From assembly GCA_964634465.1 (NCBI GenBank), contig CAZWLY010000026.1, positions 1 to 14,211 on the forward strand: a stretch of DNA of 14,211 nucleotides. The letters are read 5' to 3'. The notes under the pieces are model-generated. The model ran no database searches, was not told the origin of the DNA, and was given only the letters and a program-made list of their open reading frames with translations. The position numbers were made by a program, and so were the translations under genes. Origin of the DNA: CAZWLY01 sp964634465. Lineage in GTDB: Bacteria; Desulfobacterota; Desulfarculia; G963662305. Below are positions 1 to 6,396 of the stretch, piece by piece. Position 1 is the first letter of the stretch; each line of letters begins with the position of its first letter.

Positions 1-23
1 GTCGTTACCTCTACACGACCAAT

Positions 24-77
24 CCTGTGCCCACTCTATTTGGGGAGCAACTCAATTACGTCTATAATAGGCACAGG
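24..77. repeat. Inverted repeat bracketing a promoter
   Basis: CCTGTGCC at 24-31 is repeated as its exact reverse complement GGCACAGG at 70-77. The arms lie 38 bases apart and flank the -35 and -10 elements at 40-68, with the right arm over the expected start of transcription. This arrangement fits a paired regulator site, but no regulator is identified. Confidence 0.45.
40..68 (+). promoter_or_regulatory. Sigma70-type promoter for the YHS genes
   Basis: TTGGGG at 40-45 and a consensus TATAAT at 63-68 are separated by 17 bases. Transcription would start near 75 and leave a leader of about 84 bases before the YHS gene. Confidence 0.55.
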
Positions 78-158
78 TTGGAAATGCCTAACCAATCGGG
101 ACGACCTCCGCGGGTTACGACGGCGGCAGGTCGAACCGGCGCACTCAGGGGGGGAAAC

Positions 159-551
159 ATGGATATAAGCGGTAAAAAGACGGCTATCGACCCGATTTGC
201 GGGATGGAGGTTGACCCGGCCAAGACCGACCTGAAGGTCGAGCGAGGCGGCAAGACCTTCTATTTCTGCGCCCCAGCCTGCAAGGAGGCCTTCGAGAAAA
301 ACGAGGATTATCCGCCGGGCCTGCGGGTCAAGGACCTCATCTGCGGTATGGAGGTCAATCCGGCCGAAACGCCGTTCAGCTATGAGCACGAAGGGAAAAA
401 GTTCTTCTTTTGCTCCGAGGGCTGCCTGAAAGCCTTCGAGCGCAAGGCGGCCAAGATATTCAAGACCAAGGGCGCCATCGGACGCTGGATGGACCGCTTG
501 AGCTGCGCCAGCGAGGATGAGTTCGGCTCCGGCGGGCCGAAGTGCCACTGA
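159..551 (+). CDS. Double YHS-domain protein
   Basis: This 130-aa soluble protein is built from two YHS domains. Each has an ICGMEV motif with the paired Cys further on: DPICGMEVDP near residue 13 with FYFCAPAC near 38, and LICGMEVNP near 60 with FFFCSEGC near 84. YHS domains are short Cys-containing modules common in heavy-metal (especially copper) ATPases and in small metal-trafficking proteins, so metal binding is the likely role; that is inferred from the family. There is no signal peptide or membrane segment. The ATG at 159 is chosen over earlier in-frame starts because a purine-rich AGGGGGGGAA lies just upstream and because the domain homology begins there. It probably forms an operon with the small Cys4 gene 61 bases downstream. 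Confidence 0.85.
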   Translation: MDISGKKTAIDPICGMEVDPAKTDLKVERGGKTFYFCAPACKEAFEKNEDYPPGLRVKDLICGMEVNPAETPFSYEHEGKKFFFCSEGCLKAFERKAAKIFKTKGAIGRWMDRLSCASEDEFGSGGPKCH

Positions 552-612
552 CCCGCTCTCGCTTTGCGGCACGCTGCCGAGGCAAACGAAGCGTCCCCTA
601 TCTGGAGGAGAG

Positions 613-804
613 ATGAACAGGATATCGGACAATGAAATCTGCCCCGAATGCGGCAAGAAACTGAATGCCGCGGTGGATTTGTTCGCCACCCTCCACGGCC
701 GCCGGAACTACTTCTGTTGCACGGCCCACTTGTTGGAATCCCTGAACAAGAAAGAAGGGTTCCGCACCAAGCCGGTTCAGGATCAGGAGGCCGGAGGGGA
801 ATAA
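613..804 (+). CDS. Small Cys4 zinc-ribbon/TRASH-like protein
   Basis: This 63-aa protein has a CPECGKK motif near residue 10 and a second Cys pair in NYFCCTAHL near residues 34-39. The layout resembles the treble-clef TRASH/YHS type of small metal-binding module. Its start follows a good ribosome binding site (GGAGGAG at 604-610). It lies directly downstream of the double-YHS gene on the same strand, so co-transcription and a shared role in metal handling or sensing are likely. I do not recognise a specific family name; assignment as a metal-binding module rests on cysteine spacing and context only. Confidence 0.7.
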   Translation: MNRISDNEICPECGKKLNAAVDLFATLHGRRNYFCCTAHLLESLNKKEGFRTKPVQDQEAGGE

Positions 805-882
805 CCCGAACCTCGCCGCTCGACCCGAGCGACGCCCGATCAGGGGTGTGGAGGGTGATCGCCGGCCGCCTCGGCGGGCGGT

Positions 883-1726
883 TCACCCTGTTCGCACCCC
901 GATGTTTTTCGCCTCGAGCCAGACGGTCGGGTCGTAGCTTTCTCTTCTCCACCGAAATGGTAGATCGACGATTCCGCCGGGCTCGGTAATGGAGTACAGC
1001 GCCCTGAAGGCTTCGGCGAGCACGGTGCGCTGTTGGGCCAGGTTGAACGGCTCCCCCACGGGATGGCCGAAAGGCCATCTCAGGAAGACCGTTCGGGGTG
1101 GTTTGACCTTCTCTGTGTATTCTCTGACGATGGATATCCCCACCGTGGGGATGCCGGCCCGTTCGATCTCCCGTTGGATCAGCCCCACGGACTGATTGCA
1201 GATGCCTCAGCCGGGGATCAGGAGGACCGCGTCCACCCCCCTCGCCGCTCAGCCGTCGAGCCGCCTCGGGGGCGGTTCGGCCGATGAGCTCGTCGATGCG
1301 CCGGCCGACGATGTGGCCCATGAACCCGTAATGGCGCTCCGCCGCCCGCCCGATCAATCCTTCCCGCTCGAACTCCTGGAGCCGCTCGAGGGGAAAGACG
1401 ATGTTTATGTCTTTGTCCGCATCGGCGTGGTCGTAGTAATCGTGGGTGATCGTCAAAATTTTCACCGGCCGGGCGGCGTCGATTATCCTGTAAGTGGGGT
1501 CTCCGTTCGGGTCGGTCATGTCAAAGGGCGGATCATCCCGGTGGTGCACTCCGGCGGTGGTGACCAGGGCCACCGTGGACCGGTCCAGAGGCTTGCCGGG
1601 GGGCGTCCAGGGAATGCCTTCCGTCTCCACCGCCGAATAGGAAGCCACGAACCTTTTGGCCAGGAAGGGAACGCGGGTCGTCAACTTGGCCAGAAGCTTG
1701 TTCTTCAGTCTCGAGGCCAAAACCAT
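883..1726 (-). CDS. GrdB/PrdB-family selenoprotein, frameshifted
   Basis: The conceptual product is about 280 aa and matches the glycine/sarcosine/betaine/D-proline reductase B-subunit family. The N-terminal part has TTAGVHHRDDPPFDM, ITHDYYDH, DINIVFPLERL and FMGHIVGRR. The C-terminal part has SVGLIQREIERAGIPTV and LRWPFGHPVGEP. Between them is an active-site motif LIPG-UGA-GICNQ, where the UGA (1207-1209) sits at the selenocysteine position of a UxxC redox pair. The two parts are in different frames: the N-terminal frame from ATG 1726 runs to ...RRLSGEG, and one G too many in a six-G run (1236-1241) moves the ribosome out of frame before the UGA. With five Gs the frame would read through to the stop at 883. 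The length suits PrdB-like short members rather than full GrdB. A GGGAAG ribosome site precedes the start. It lies 84 bases after the methyltransferase gene in the same direction. The substrate is unknown; the frameshift may be a sequence error or true decay. Confidence 0.8.
1178..1209 (-). promoter_or_regulatory. Sec UGA codon with candidate bacterial SECIS hairpin
   Basis: Reading the minus strand, UGA at 1209-1207 is followed after ten bases by ATCAGTCC (1196-1189), a GTG loop and GGGGCTGAT (1185-1178, one G in the loop side). These can pair as an eight-base-pair stem including one G-T pair. A hairpin this close behind the UGA is where bacterial SECIS elements lie. Its fit to a SelB-binding loop was not tested. 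Confidence 0.5.
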
Positions 1727-1810
1727 CTCGCTTCCCGCCCCGCCCGATAAAGCTCGAACCGGTTCAGCGGTGCACTTCGGCTTTGCTGGGGGCTTTGCCG
1801 CGGAAGACCA

Positions 1811-2434
1811 TTACGGCCGGGCCTCAATCCACCTGACGATGTCCGAAGAAAGGTGTTCCTCGATCGTCACTCTCCACCCGGCCCGGCGGATGTTGTCCAT
1901 GGTTCGGCGATTGATGTTGGCCCCCATCATTCGGACCACCAACGGGTTGAGGGCGTCGAAGATCGACCCGAGGAGGCGGTTCCCCGGTCGCATGTGCTCC
2001 AGAAGGACGAGTCGACCCTCCGGCTTGCAGACGCGCCGGAGTTCGGCCAGGCCTTGGACCGGATCCGGCACCGAACAAAAGACGAAGGTGGCGAAGACCG
2101 TGTCGAAGGCGTCGTCAGGGAAGCGAAGTTCTTGAACGTCCATCAGGGCCAGGTCAACCGGCCGGCCCAGGGAAGCGGCTCGCTTTTTGGCCCGCTCGAG
2201 CATTCTGGGGCTCAAGTCGATGGCGCTGACCTCCACCCCGCTCGGGTAGTAGGGAATGTTCTTGCCCGTGCCGACCCCGACTTCCAGAGCCTTCGGTCCG
2301 GCAATCCGGTCCCTCAACCTCTTTCGCCAGCCGCCGAAACGCCGGCCCTCGAACGGACTCTCCAGAATGTCGTAAACCCAAGCCACTCGGTCGTAGCGGC
2401 GTCGGGTCTTGGCGGTGGACGACCGGTCGATCAT
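1811..2434 (-). CDS. Class I SAM-dependent methyltransferase
   Basis: This 207-aa protein has the seven-strand methyltransferase core. Motif I is LEVGVGTGKN at residues 50-59, the ribose-binding acidic residue is in AIDLSP (71-76), and the third strand region is MDVQELRFPDDAFDTV (98-113). The family is the UbiE/phosphatidylethanolamine N-methyltransferase type (methyltransferase 11 fold); the substrate cannot be read from sequence. The length is normal and the frame intact, unlike both of its damaged neighbours. GGAGG about ten bases before ATG 2434 supports the start. Genes of this kind are often found beside heavy-metal ATPases and DUF2933 proteins, and both have remnants just upstream, which suggests a former metal-resistance cluster (inference). 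It is probably co-transcribed with the selenoprotein gene. Confidence 0.85.
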   Translation of the reverse strand: MIDRSSTAKTRRRYDRVAWVYDILESPFEGRRFGGWRKRLRDRIAGPKALEVGVGTGKNIPYYPSGVEVSAIDLSPRMLERAKKRAASLGRPVDLALMDVQELRFPDDAFDTVFATFVFCSVPDPVQGLAELRRVCKPEGRLVLLEHMRPGNRLLGSIFDALNPLVVRMMGANINRRTMDNIRRAGWRVTIEEHLSSDIVRWIEARP

Positions 2435-2706
2435 GGGCCAAGCGCCTCCAGTATCGCCCTTTTCTCCTGTCTCGAACCCGTTCCCGTCGGGAGTGTATTG
2501 ACTTCAGTATATTCCAAGGGAGAAAAGCCATCCACAACGGGGGGGCGAATCGGGGCCGCAGTGCTTCCTTTGCGGCTTCGGCTTTCCCCGCCGCCTTTCG
2601 GGGTCCCAGGCCAAAACCGTTTGCAACCGGGCGCTACGAGCAAGCATTTGCCTCTCTCACTACACCCGCTCGAAGTTGTCGAGTAAACTCTGCGTCCGTC
2701 CGGCCC
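2435..2706. other. Non-coding stretch upstream of the methyltransferase
   Basis: About 270 bases carry no convincing gene. An open frame runs through it on the minus strand but its product is low-complexity Gly/Pro/Arg/Ser text without domain likeness. The only signal seen is a TATACT -10-like hexamer at 2506-2511 (minus strand). Confidence 0.5.
2506..2511 (-). promoter_or_regulatory. Candidate -10 element for methyltransferase/selenoprotein genes
   Basis: TATACT on the minus strand matches the sigma70 -10 box at five of six bases and lies about 70 bases before the methyltransferase start. No good -35 hexamer is present at 16-18 bases, so this is weak. Confidence 0.3.
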
Positions 2707-2781
2707 CAGGCGGCTCATGGCCACGGCCACGCTGGAGAGGGCCATCGCCCCGGCGGCCGGAAGCGTCCCCAGGCCGGGTTG
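2707..2781 (-). pseudogene. Remnant resembling the C-terminus of a heavy-metal P-type ATPase
   Basis: Directly after the TGA that ends the DUF2933-like frame, and in that same frame, the minus strand encodes PAAGAMALSSVAVAMSRL. The AMALSSV...V core is very like the last transmembrane helix of copper/heavy-metal P1B ATPases, which typically ends in AMALSSVSVV followed by a short Leu/Arg-rich tail. Nothing of the ATP-binding, phosphorylation or metal-site regions is left. A deletion that fused the neighbouring gene to the ATPase tail would explain it. The match is short, so this is a tentative call. Confidence 0.4.
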
Positions 2782-3086
2782 TCAGTCGCCCCTTTTGTCC
2801 TCGATCTGAGGCGGGCGGGTGACCCGGGACGGGACCGGCTCGAGCCGAGCGCCGCCGCAACATCCATGTCCCCCGTAGCTCTGGCGGTCGCCGTGTCCAC
2901 CGTGGGAACGGTGCATGAAGGCATGCATCAGCGGGCAGGCGAGCAGGATCAAGAGATAGGGCCAGCCCCCCAAAGGGCGGCCCTGAGACTCGGCGACGCC
3001 GCCAGGGCCGCCGCCAGGACGACCGCCCCCAAACCGGCCCACTTGAGAACGTTCTTGGAGATGGTTGTTTGCTTCGTCCGGCTCAC
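2782..3086 (-). pseudogene. DUF2933-like small membrane protein, frameshifted
   Basis: Two frames must be joined to give a product of about 100 aa. The first, from GTG 3086, encodes a Lys-rich start and a transmembrane helix (WAGLGAVVLAAALAA). The second encodes WPYLLILLACPLMHAFMH followed by a His/Gly-rich tail (SHGGHG, YGGHGCCGG). This is the pattern of DUF2933 proteins: two helices, CPLMHxFMH, then HGGHG. The break is at a six-G run (2966-2971); one extra G would restore the frame. The GTG start is chosen because GGGAG lies eight bases upstream. DUF2933 proteins commonly accompany copper or heavy-metal ATPases, which agrees with the ATPase-like remnant just downstream. The last 25 residues after the His-rich tail look foreign to the family, consistent with a junction there. 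Confidence 0.65.
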
Positions 3087-3474
3087 GATCGCGTCTCCCG
3101 TCAGAACGATGTTACGATTGTCTCCAAAAATTAAAGGCACAGAGTATGCCAGCCCGCGGCTTCCAGCCAACCAGATGATTTTTGGGGCAAAATTCGGGAT
3201 CATTCCAAGGCGAAGCACGAGAATGTAAAATATTTTTGCACCTGGGCCCGGCGCCGCGGGCGGTAGCTACTCACCCCCATCGGCAACTTCCCGGCCCGGC
3301 TCGGGCCCTGAATATCGAACCCGCGGCGAGTCCAATCGAACGCCGTCACGCCAACCGTTGCCAGCCTCGACGCCGGCCCGACGACGCCCGCTCCCACGCT
3401 TTCACCCCGGAAAATATCCCCGGCTCAAGCGATTGGTCGCCCGCCCGCTTCCCGGAGGAGGCGCGCCGGCAGGT

Positions 3475-3497
3475 GGCGGATACGCAGGCGGCGGATA
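3475..3497 (+). repeat. Short direct repeat at the cooS promoter
   Basis: GGCGGATA occurs at 3475-3482 and again at 3490-3497, a spacing of 15 bases. The second copy runs into the -10 box, so the pair could be a regulator site or the -35 region substitute. It may also be chance in GC-rich DNA. Confidence 0.3.
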
Positions 3498-3501
3498 TAA
3501 T
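3496..3501 (+). promoter_or_regulatory. -10 element for cooS
   Basis: A consensus TATAAT lies 66 bases before the cooS start. There is no recognisable -35 hexamer at the right distance, which suggests that an activator may be needed. Confidence 0.4.
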
Positions 3502-3567
3502 GTCGAACGGGATCACCACCTTCGCCGCACCCGGTTCGAAACCTTAAAGTCCGGGGGGGAGTCAGAC

Positions 3568-5550
3568 ATGGATACGGATAAAGACCAGAAGGTCGTCCAG
3601 ATAACGGACGTGCAGGTTCAAGACGTGACCATCTGCGAGGCCACGGCCCAGATGATAGACAAGGCCCGGCGGGACGGCGTGGAGTTGGCCTTCAACCGGG
3701 CGGCCGGCATGAAGCCCTGCCCCATCGGCGAGAAGTCGGCCTGCTGCAAGCACTGCTTCATGGGTCCCTGCCGGCTCAACACCAGGGACCCCTACGTCAA
3801 AAACGGCGTCTGCGGAGCGACGATCGACACCATCCAGTCCCGCAACTTCGCCCGGGCGGTGGCCTCGGGCTCGGCCGCCCACAACCAGCACGGCATGGCC
3901 ATCCTCGACCTCTTCCGGGCGGTGGTCAAGGGCGAGATCCTGGATTACGAGATCAAAGACCCCCAAAAACTCTTCGACCTGGCCGAAGAACTGGGCCTGG
4001 AGGTCGAGGACCGGGAGCTCAAGGAGGTGGCCCTCGACCTGGCCGACGAGTTGGAGAAGACGTTTACCAATCTGGACGGCGAGCTTCCCTTTGCCAAGCG
4101 GGTCCCGGAAAAAACCTTGGAGACCTGGCGCAAGCTGGACATCGTGCCCCGGGGGGCGATGCGGGAGGTGATGGCCCTGATGAACAGGACCCACATGGGG
4201 GTCGATCAGGACTACGAGAACATCATCACCCAGATCTCCCGGACCGCCCTGGCCGACGGTTGGGGCGGCTCCATGGTCGGCACCGAGCTGTCGGACATCC
4301 TCTTCGGCACGCCCGCCCCCCTGGCGGCCGAGGTCAACATGGGCGTGTTGAAGAAAGACGAGGTCAACATCATCATCCACGGCCACGAGCCGAACCTGTT
4401 CGAATCGCTCTACGTCTCGGTCAACGATCCGGACCTGCTGGCCAAGGCCGAGGCAGCCGGAGCCAGGGGCATCAACCTGGTCGGGATGTGCTGCTCGGGA
4501 CTGGAGATGCTCTCCCGCCACGGCGTCCCCCACGCCGGCAACTTCATGTCCACCGAGGCGGTTCTGGTGACCGGCGCGGTGGACGCCATGGCCGTGGATG
4601 TCCAGTGTATCAAGCAGGGGTTGGCCAAGGTGGCCGAGTGCTACGACACCCGCTTTTTCACCACCAATCCCCGGGCCAGGATCGAGGGGGCGGAGCACAT
4701 CGAGTTCGACGAGCACGACCCCCGAGAGTGCACCGACCGGATCGTAATCATGGCCATCCAGCGCTTCGCCGAGAGAAAACACCCGATCGAGATCCCCCAG
4801 AGGATCGACCGGGGCGTGATCGGTTTCTCCCACGAGTACATCAACTACATGCTGGGCGGCCTGTTCAGAAGCTCGTACACGCCGCTCAACGAGAACATCA
4901 TCAACGGCCGGATCAGGGGTGTGGCCGGCGTGGTCGGCTGCACCACACCCCGGGCCAAGCAGGACTGGGTCCACGTCGAGCTGGTCAAGGACCTGATCAA
5001 AAACGACGTCCTGGTCGTCCAGACCGGCTGCGCCCAGATCGCCCTGGCCAAAGCCGGGCTGTTGAGGCCCGAGGCGGCCGCTCTGGCCGGGCCGGGGCTG
5101 CACGAGGTCTGCGAGGCGGTCGGCATGCCGCCGGTGTTGGGCCTGGGCCCGTGCGTGGACAACAGCCGGATTCTGACCGCCGTATCGGAGATGGTCAAGA
5201 CGGGCGGTCTGGGCGACGCCATCGCCGACTTGCCAGTGGCCGGGGCGGCGCCGGAGTACATGAGCGAGAAGGCGATCGCCATCGGCCAGTACTTCGTCGC
5301 TTCGGGCGTCTACACCGTCTTCGGGGTGACCTTCCCGGTCATGAAGGGCACCAAGTTCCACGACCTGTTGTTCAGGGGTCTGGAGGAGCAAGGCCTGGGC
5401 AAGTGGGGCTTCGCCGCGGACCCGCATGAGATGGCCCGCTTGATGATCGCCCACATCGACAAGAAACGGGCCGCCCTGGGCCTGGACAGGGGCAGGGAGC
5501 GGGTCCTGATGGACATGGGCGACCGGAGAGCCTTGGCGGCCAGCGAGTAG
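3568..5550 (+). CDS. cooS: Anaerobic Ni-Fe carbon monoxide dehydrogenase, catalytic subunit
   Basis: The 660-aa product oxidises CO to CO2 (or the reverse) at a Ni-Fe-S C-cluster. The N-terminal cluster motif is CX7CCX2CX4CX13C: Cys51 and Cys59 for the D-cluster at the dimer interface, and Cys60, 63, 68 and 82 for the B-cluster. C-cluster ligands expected from the family are present: His273 in HGHEP, Cys309 in GMCCSG, Cys347 in VDVQC, Cys458 in VVGCTTP, Cys488 in QTGCAQ and Cys529 in GPCVDNSR. Catalytic His105 and Lys568 (in SEKA) are also there. Length is normal. The start is ATG 3568 with a GGGGGGGAG ribosome site; upstream in-frame sequence is not CooS-like. No ferredoxin cooF, nickel-insertion cooC, or acetyl-CoA synthase gene is adjacent, so this is a stand-alone CODH here and its electron partner must be encoded elsewhere. 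A hairpin follows the stop. Confidence 0.96.
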   Translation: MDTDKDQKVVQITDVQVQDVTICEATAQMIDKARRDGVELAFNRAAGMKPCPIGEKSACCKHCFMGPCRLNTRDPYVKNGVCGATIDTIQSRNFARAVASGSAAHNQHGMAILDLFRAVVKGEILDYEIKDPQKLFDLAEELGLEVEDRELKEVALDLADELEKTFTNLDGELPFAKRVPEKTLETWRKLDIVPRGAMREVMALMNRTHMGVDQDYENIITQISRTALADGWGGSMVGTELSDILFGTPAPLAAEVNMGVLKKDEVNIIIHGHEPNLFESLYVSVNDPDLLAKAEAAGARGINLVGMCCSGLEMLSRHGVPHAGNFMSTEAVLVTGAVDAMAVDVQCIKQGLAKVAECYDTRFFTTNPRARIEGAEHIEFDEHDPRECTDRIVIMAIQRFAERKHPIEIPQRIDRGVIGFSHEYINYMLGGLFRSSYTPLNENIINGRIRGVAGVVGCTTPRAKQDWVHVELVKDLIKNDVLVVQTGCAQIALAKAGLLRPEAAALAGPGLHEVCEAVGMPPVLGLGPCVDNSRILTAVSEMVKTGGLGDAIADLPVAGAAPEYMSEKAIAIGQYFVASGVYTVFGVTFPVMKGTKFHDLLFRGLEEQGLGKWGFAADPHEMARLMIAHIDKKRAALGLDRGRERVLMDMGDRRALAASE

Positions 5551-5572
5551 GCCGGGCCGGAAACAAAGAACT

Positions 5573-5596
5573 GGGGCGGGGCTTCGGCTCCGCCTC
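5573..5596 (+). terminator. Hairpin terminator after cooS
   Basis: GGCGGGGC (5575-5582) pairs with GCTCCGCC (5587-5594) around a TTCG loop, with two more pairs outside. The T content afterwards is modest (TCAATCTCTTC), so efficiency is uncertain. Confidence 0.5.
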
Positions 5597-5916
5597 AATC
5601 TCTTCACTCCGCCTCTTTACCGCCCAGCGGTCTGGGGCGAGCCGGCCCGGATGGCTTGACGTTTCGATATCTTTTGAGAATCGATCGTCCCGCCGCCTCG
5701 CTTCCCCCGCCCGGTGACTCGCCAGCCCGAACCCGATCGGCCAAGACGGGCGGGGCGAAGTGTATTTGAAACTTGATTTTGAAGGCGAAATATGGCATCT
5801 AACCGGAGATTGGCGGGCTCAACCTACCCACGTTGCCCACACATCACCCACATCTCGATCTGCTCCACTCTCGGGTAGTGGGGGCCTGAACAACTTTTCT
5901 TAGGACCGGGTGAGGT
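5597..5916. other. Intergenic region between cooS and cheD
   Basis: About 320 bases with no gene seen. It contains a long imperfect inverted repeat at 5701-5760, an AT-rich segment at 5760-5800, and TTGAC at 5656 without a matching -10 box. No clear promoter for cheD could be assigned. Confidence 0.5.
5701..5760. repeat. Imperfect inverted repeat in intergenic DNA
   Basis: CTTCCCCCGCCCG at 5701-5713 pairs with CGGGCGGGGCGAAG at 5747-5760 with a single bulged C, giving 13 base pairs around a 33-base loop. Function is unknown; it could be a structured leader or a terminator for either strand. Confidence 0.35.
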
Positions 5917-6396
5917 ATGGAAGTAGTAGTCGGCATCGCGGATATGAAAGTGGCCAAGGGACCGGGAGTGACCCTGGTCACCCACGCTCTGGGCTCCTGT
6001 CTGGGGGTGTGCATCTACGACCCGCAGGCCAAAGTCGGCGGCCTGCTCCACTGTATGCTGCCCGAGGCCAAGGCCTCGCCGGCCAAGGCCAAGGCCAAAC
6101 CGTACATGTTCAGCGACCTGGGCATCCCCCTCTTGTTCAAGCAGTCCTACGCCCTGGGCGCCAAGAAGAACAACTTGATCGTCAGGCTCATCGGTTGCGC
6201 CGAGGTGGCCAACAAGTCCAACGTCCTCAACATCGGCAAGCGCAACTACATCGTCGCCAAGAGGCTGTTCTTCAAGAACAACATAGTCGTCAAAGCCGAG
6301 GAGATCGGCGGCACCACTCATCGCACCGTCCGGATGGACCTGGCCACGGGCGAGGTCCAGGTCAAAGTCAAGGGAGGAGGGATTACCACGATATGA
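5917..6396 (+). CDS. cheD: Chemoreceptor glutamine deamidase CheD
   Basis: This 159-aa cytoplasmic enzyme converts specific receptor glutamines to glutamates and tunes chemotaxis signalling. The family triad is visible: Thr22 in VTHALGSC, Cys28 in LGSC, and His45 in GGLLHCMLP. The downstream DLGIPLLF and late GG region also fit CheD. Between residues 50 and 62 there is a Lys/Ala-rich insert (EAKASPAKAKAKP) coded by GGCCAA repeats at 6081-6098. Its last bases overlap the start of the HDOD gene by four bases (ATGA), so the two are translationally coupled. No cheC or receptor gene is next to it. AGGA at 5902-5905 and GTGAGG immediately before the ATG are the only ribosome-site candidates. Confidence 0.93.
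   Translation: MEVVVGIADMKVAKGPGVTLVTHALGSCLGVCIYDPQAKVGGLLHCMLPEAKASPAKAKAKPYMFSDLGIPLLFKQSYALGAKKNNLIVRLIGCAEVANKSNVLNIGKRNYIVAKRLFFKNNIVVKAEEIGGTTHRTVRMDLATGEVQVKVKGGGITTI

Larger units (their letters stand above)
3087..3567. other. Divergent intergenic region before cooS
   Basis: About 480 bases separate the DUF2933-like remnant from cooS. It begins AT-rich (3110-3240) and becomes GC-rich. Apart from the -10 box and short direct repeat near cooS, listed separately, I see no gene, RNA gene or recognisable riboswitch. Confidence 0.5.

Noticed and set aside
805..882. Small hairpins between the convergent YHS and selenoprotein genes as terminators
   Set aside because: Stems of five or six pairs (for example CGCTCG/CGAGCG at 817-831) without a T-run; expected by chance in GC-rich DNA.
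380..1726. 448-aa minus-strand frame as a single protein
   Set aside because: Only the first part (to about 1240) resembles the GrdB family; the rest is the wrong frame of the selenoprotein and then runs opposite the YHS genes.
2431..2745. 104-aa minus-strand ORF overlapping the methyltransferase start
   Set aside because: Only its first residues look like an ATPase tail; the rest has no coding character, and the ATG is internal to that tail.
3136..3151. Sigma54-like GG-N10-GC site on the minus strand before the DUF2933-like gene
   Set aside because: The spacing fits but the -12 element is GTGC rather than TTGC and no enhancer-binding site was seen.
3562..5607. 681-aa open frame on the minus strand opposite cooS
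   Set aside because: It is the antisense shadow of cooS in GC-rich DNA; the product is His/Asp/Val-rich low complexity with no domain likeness, while the plus strand has every CODH ligand.
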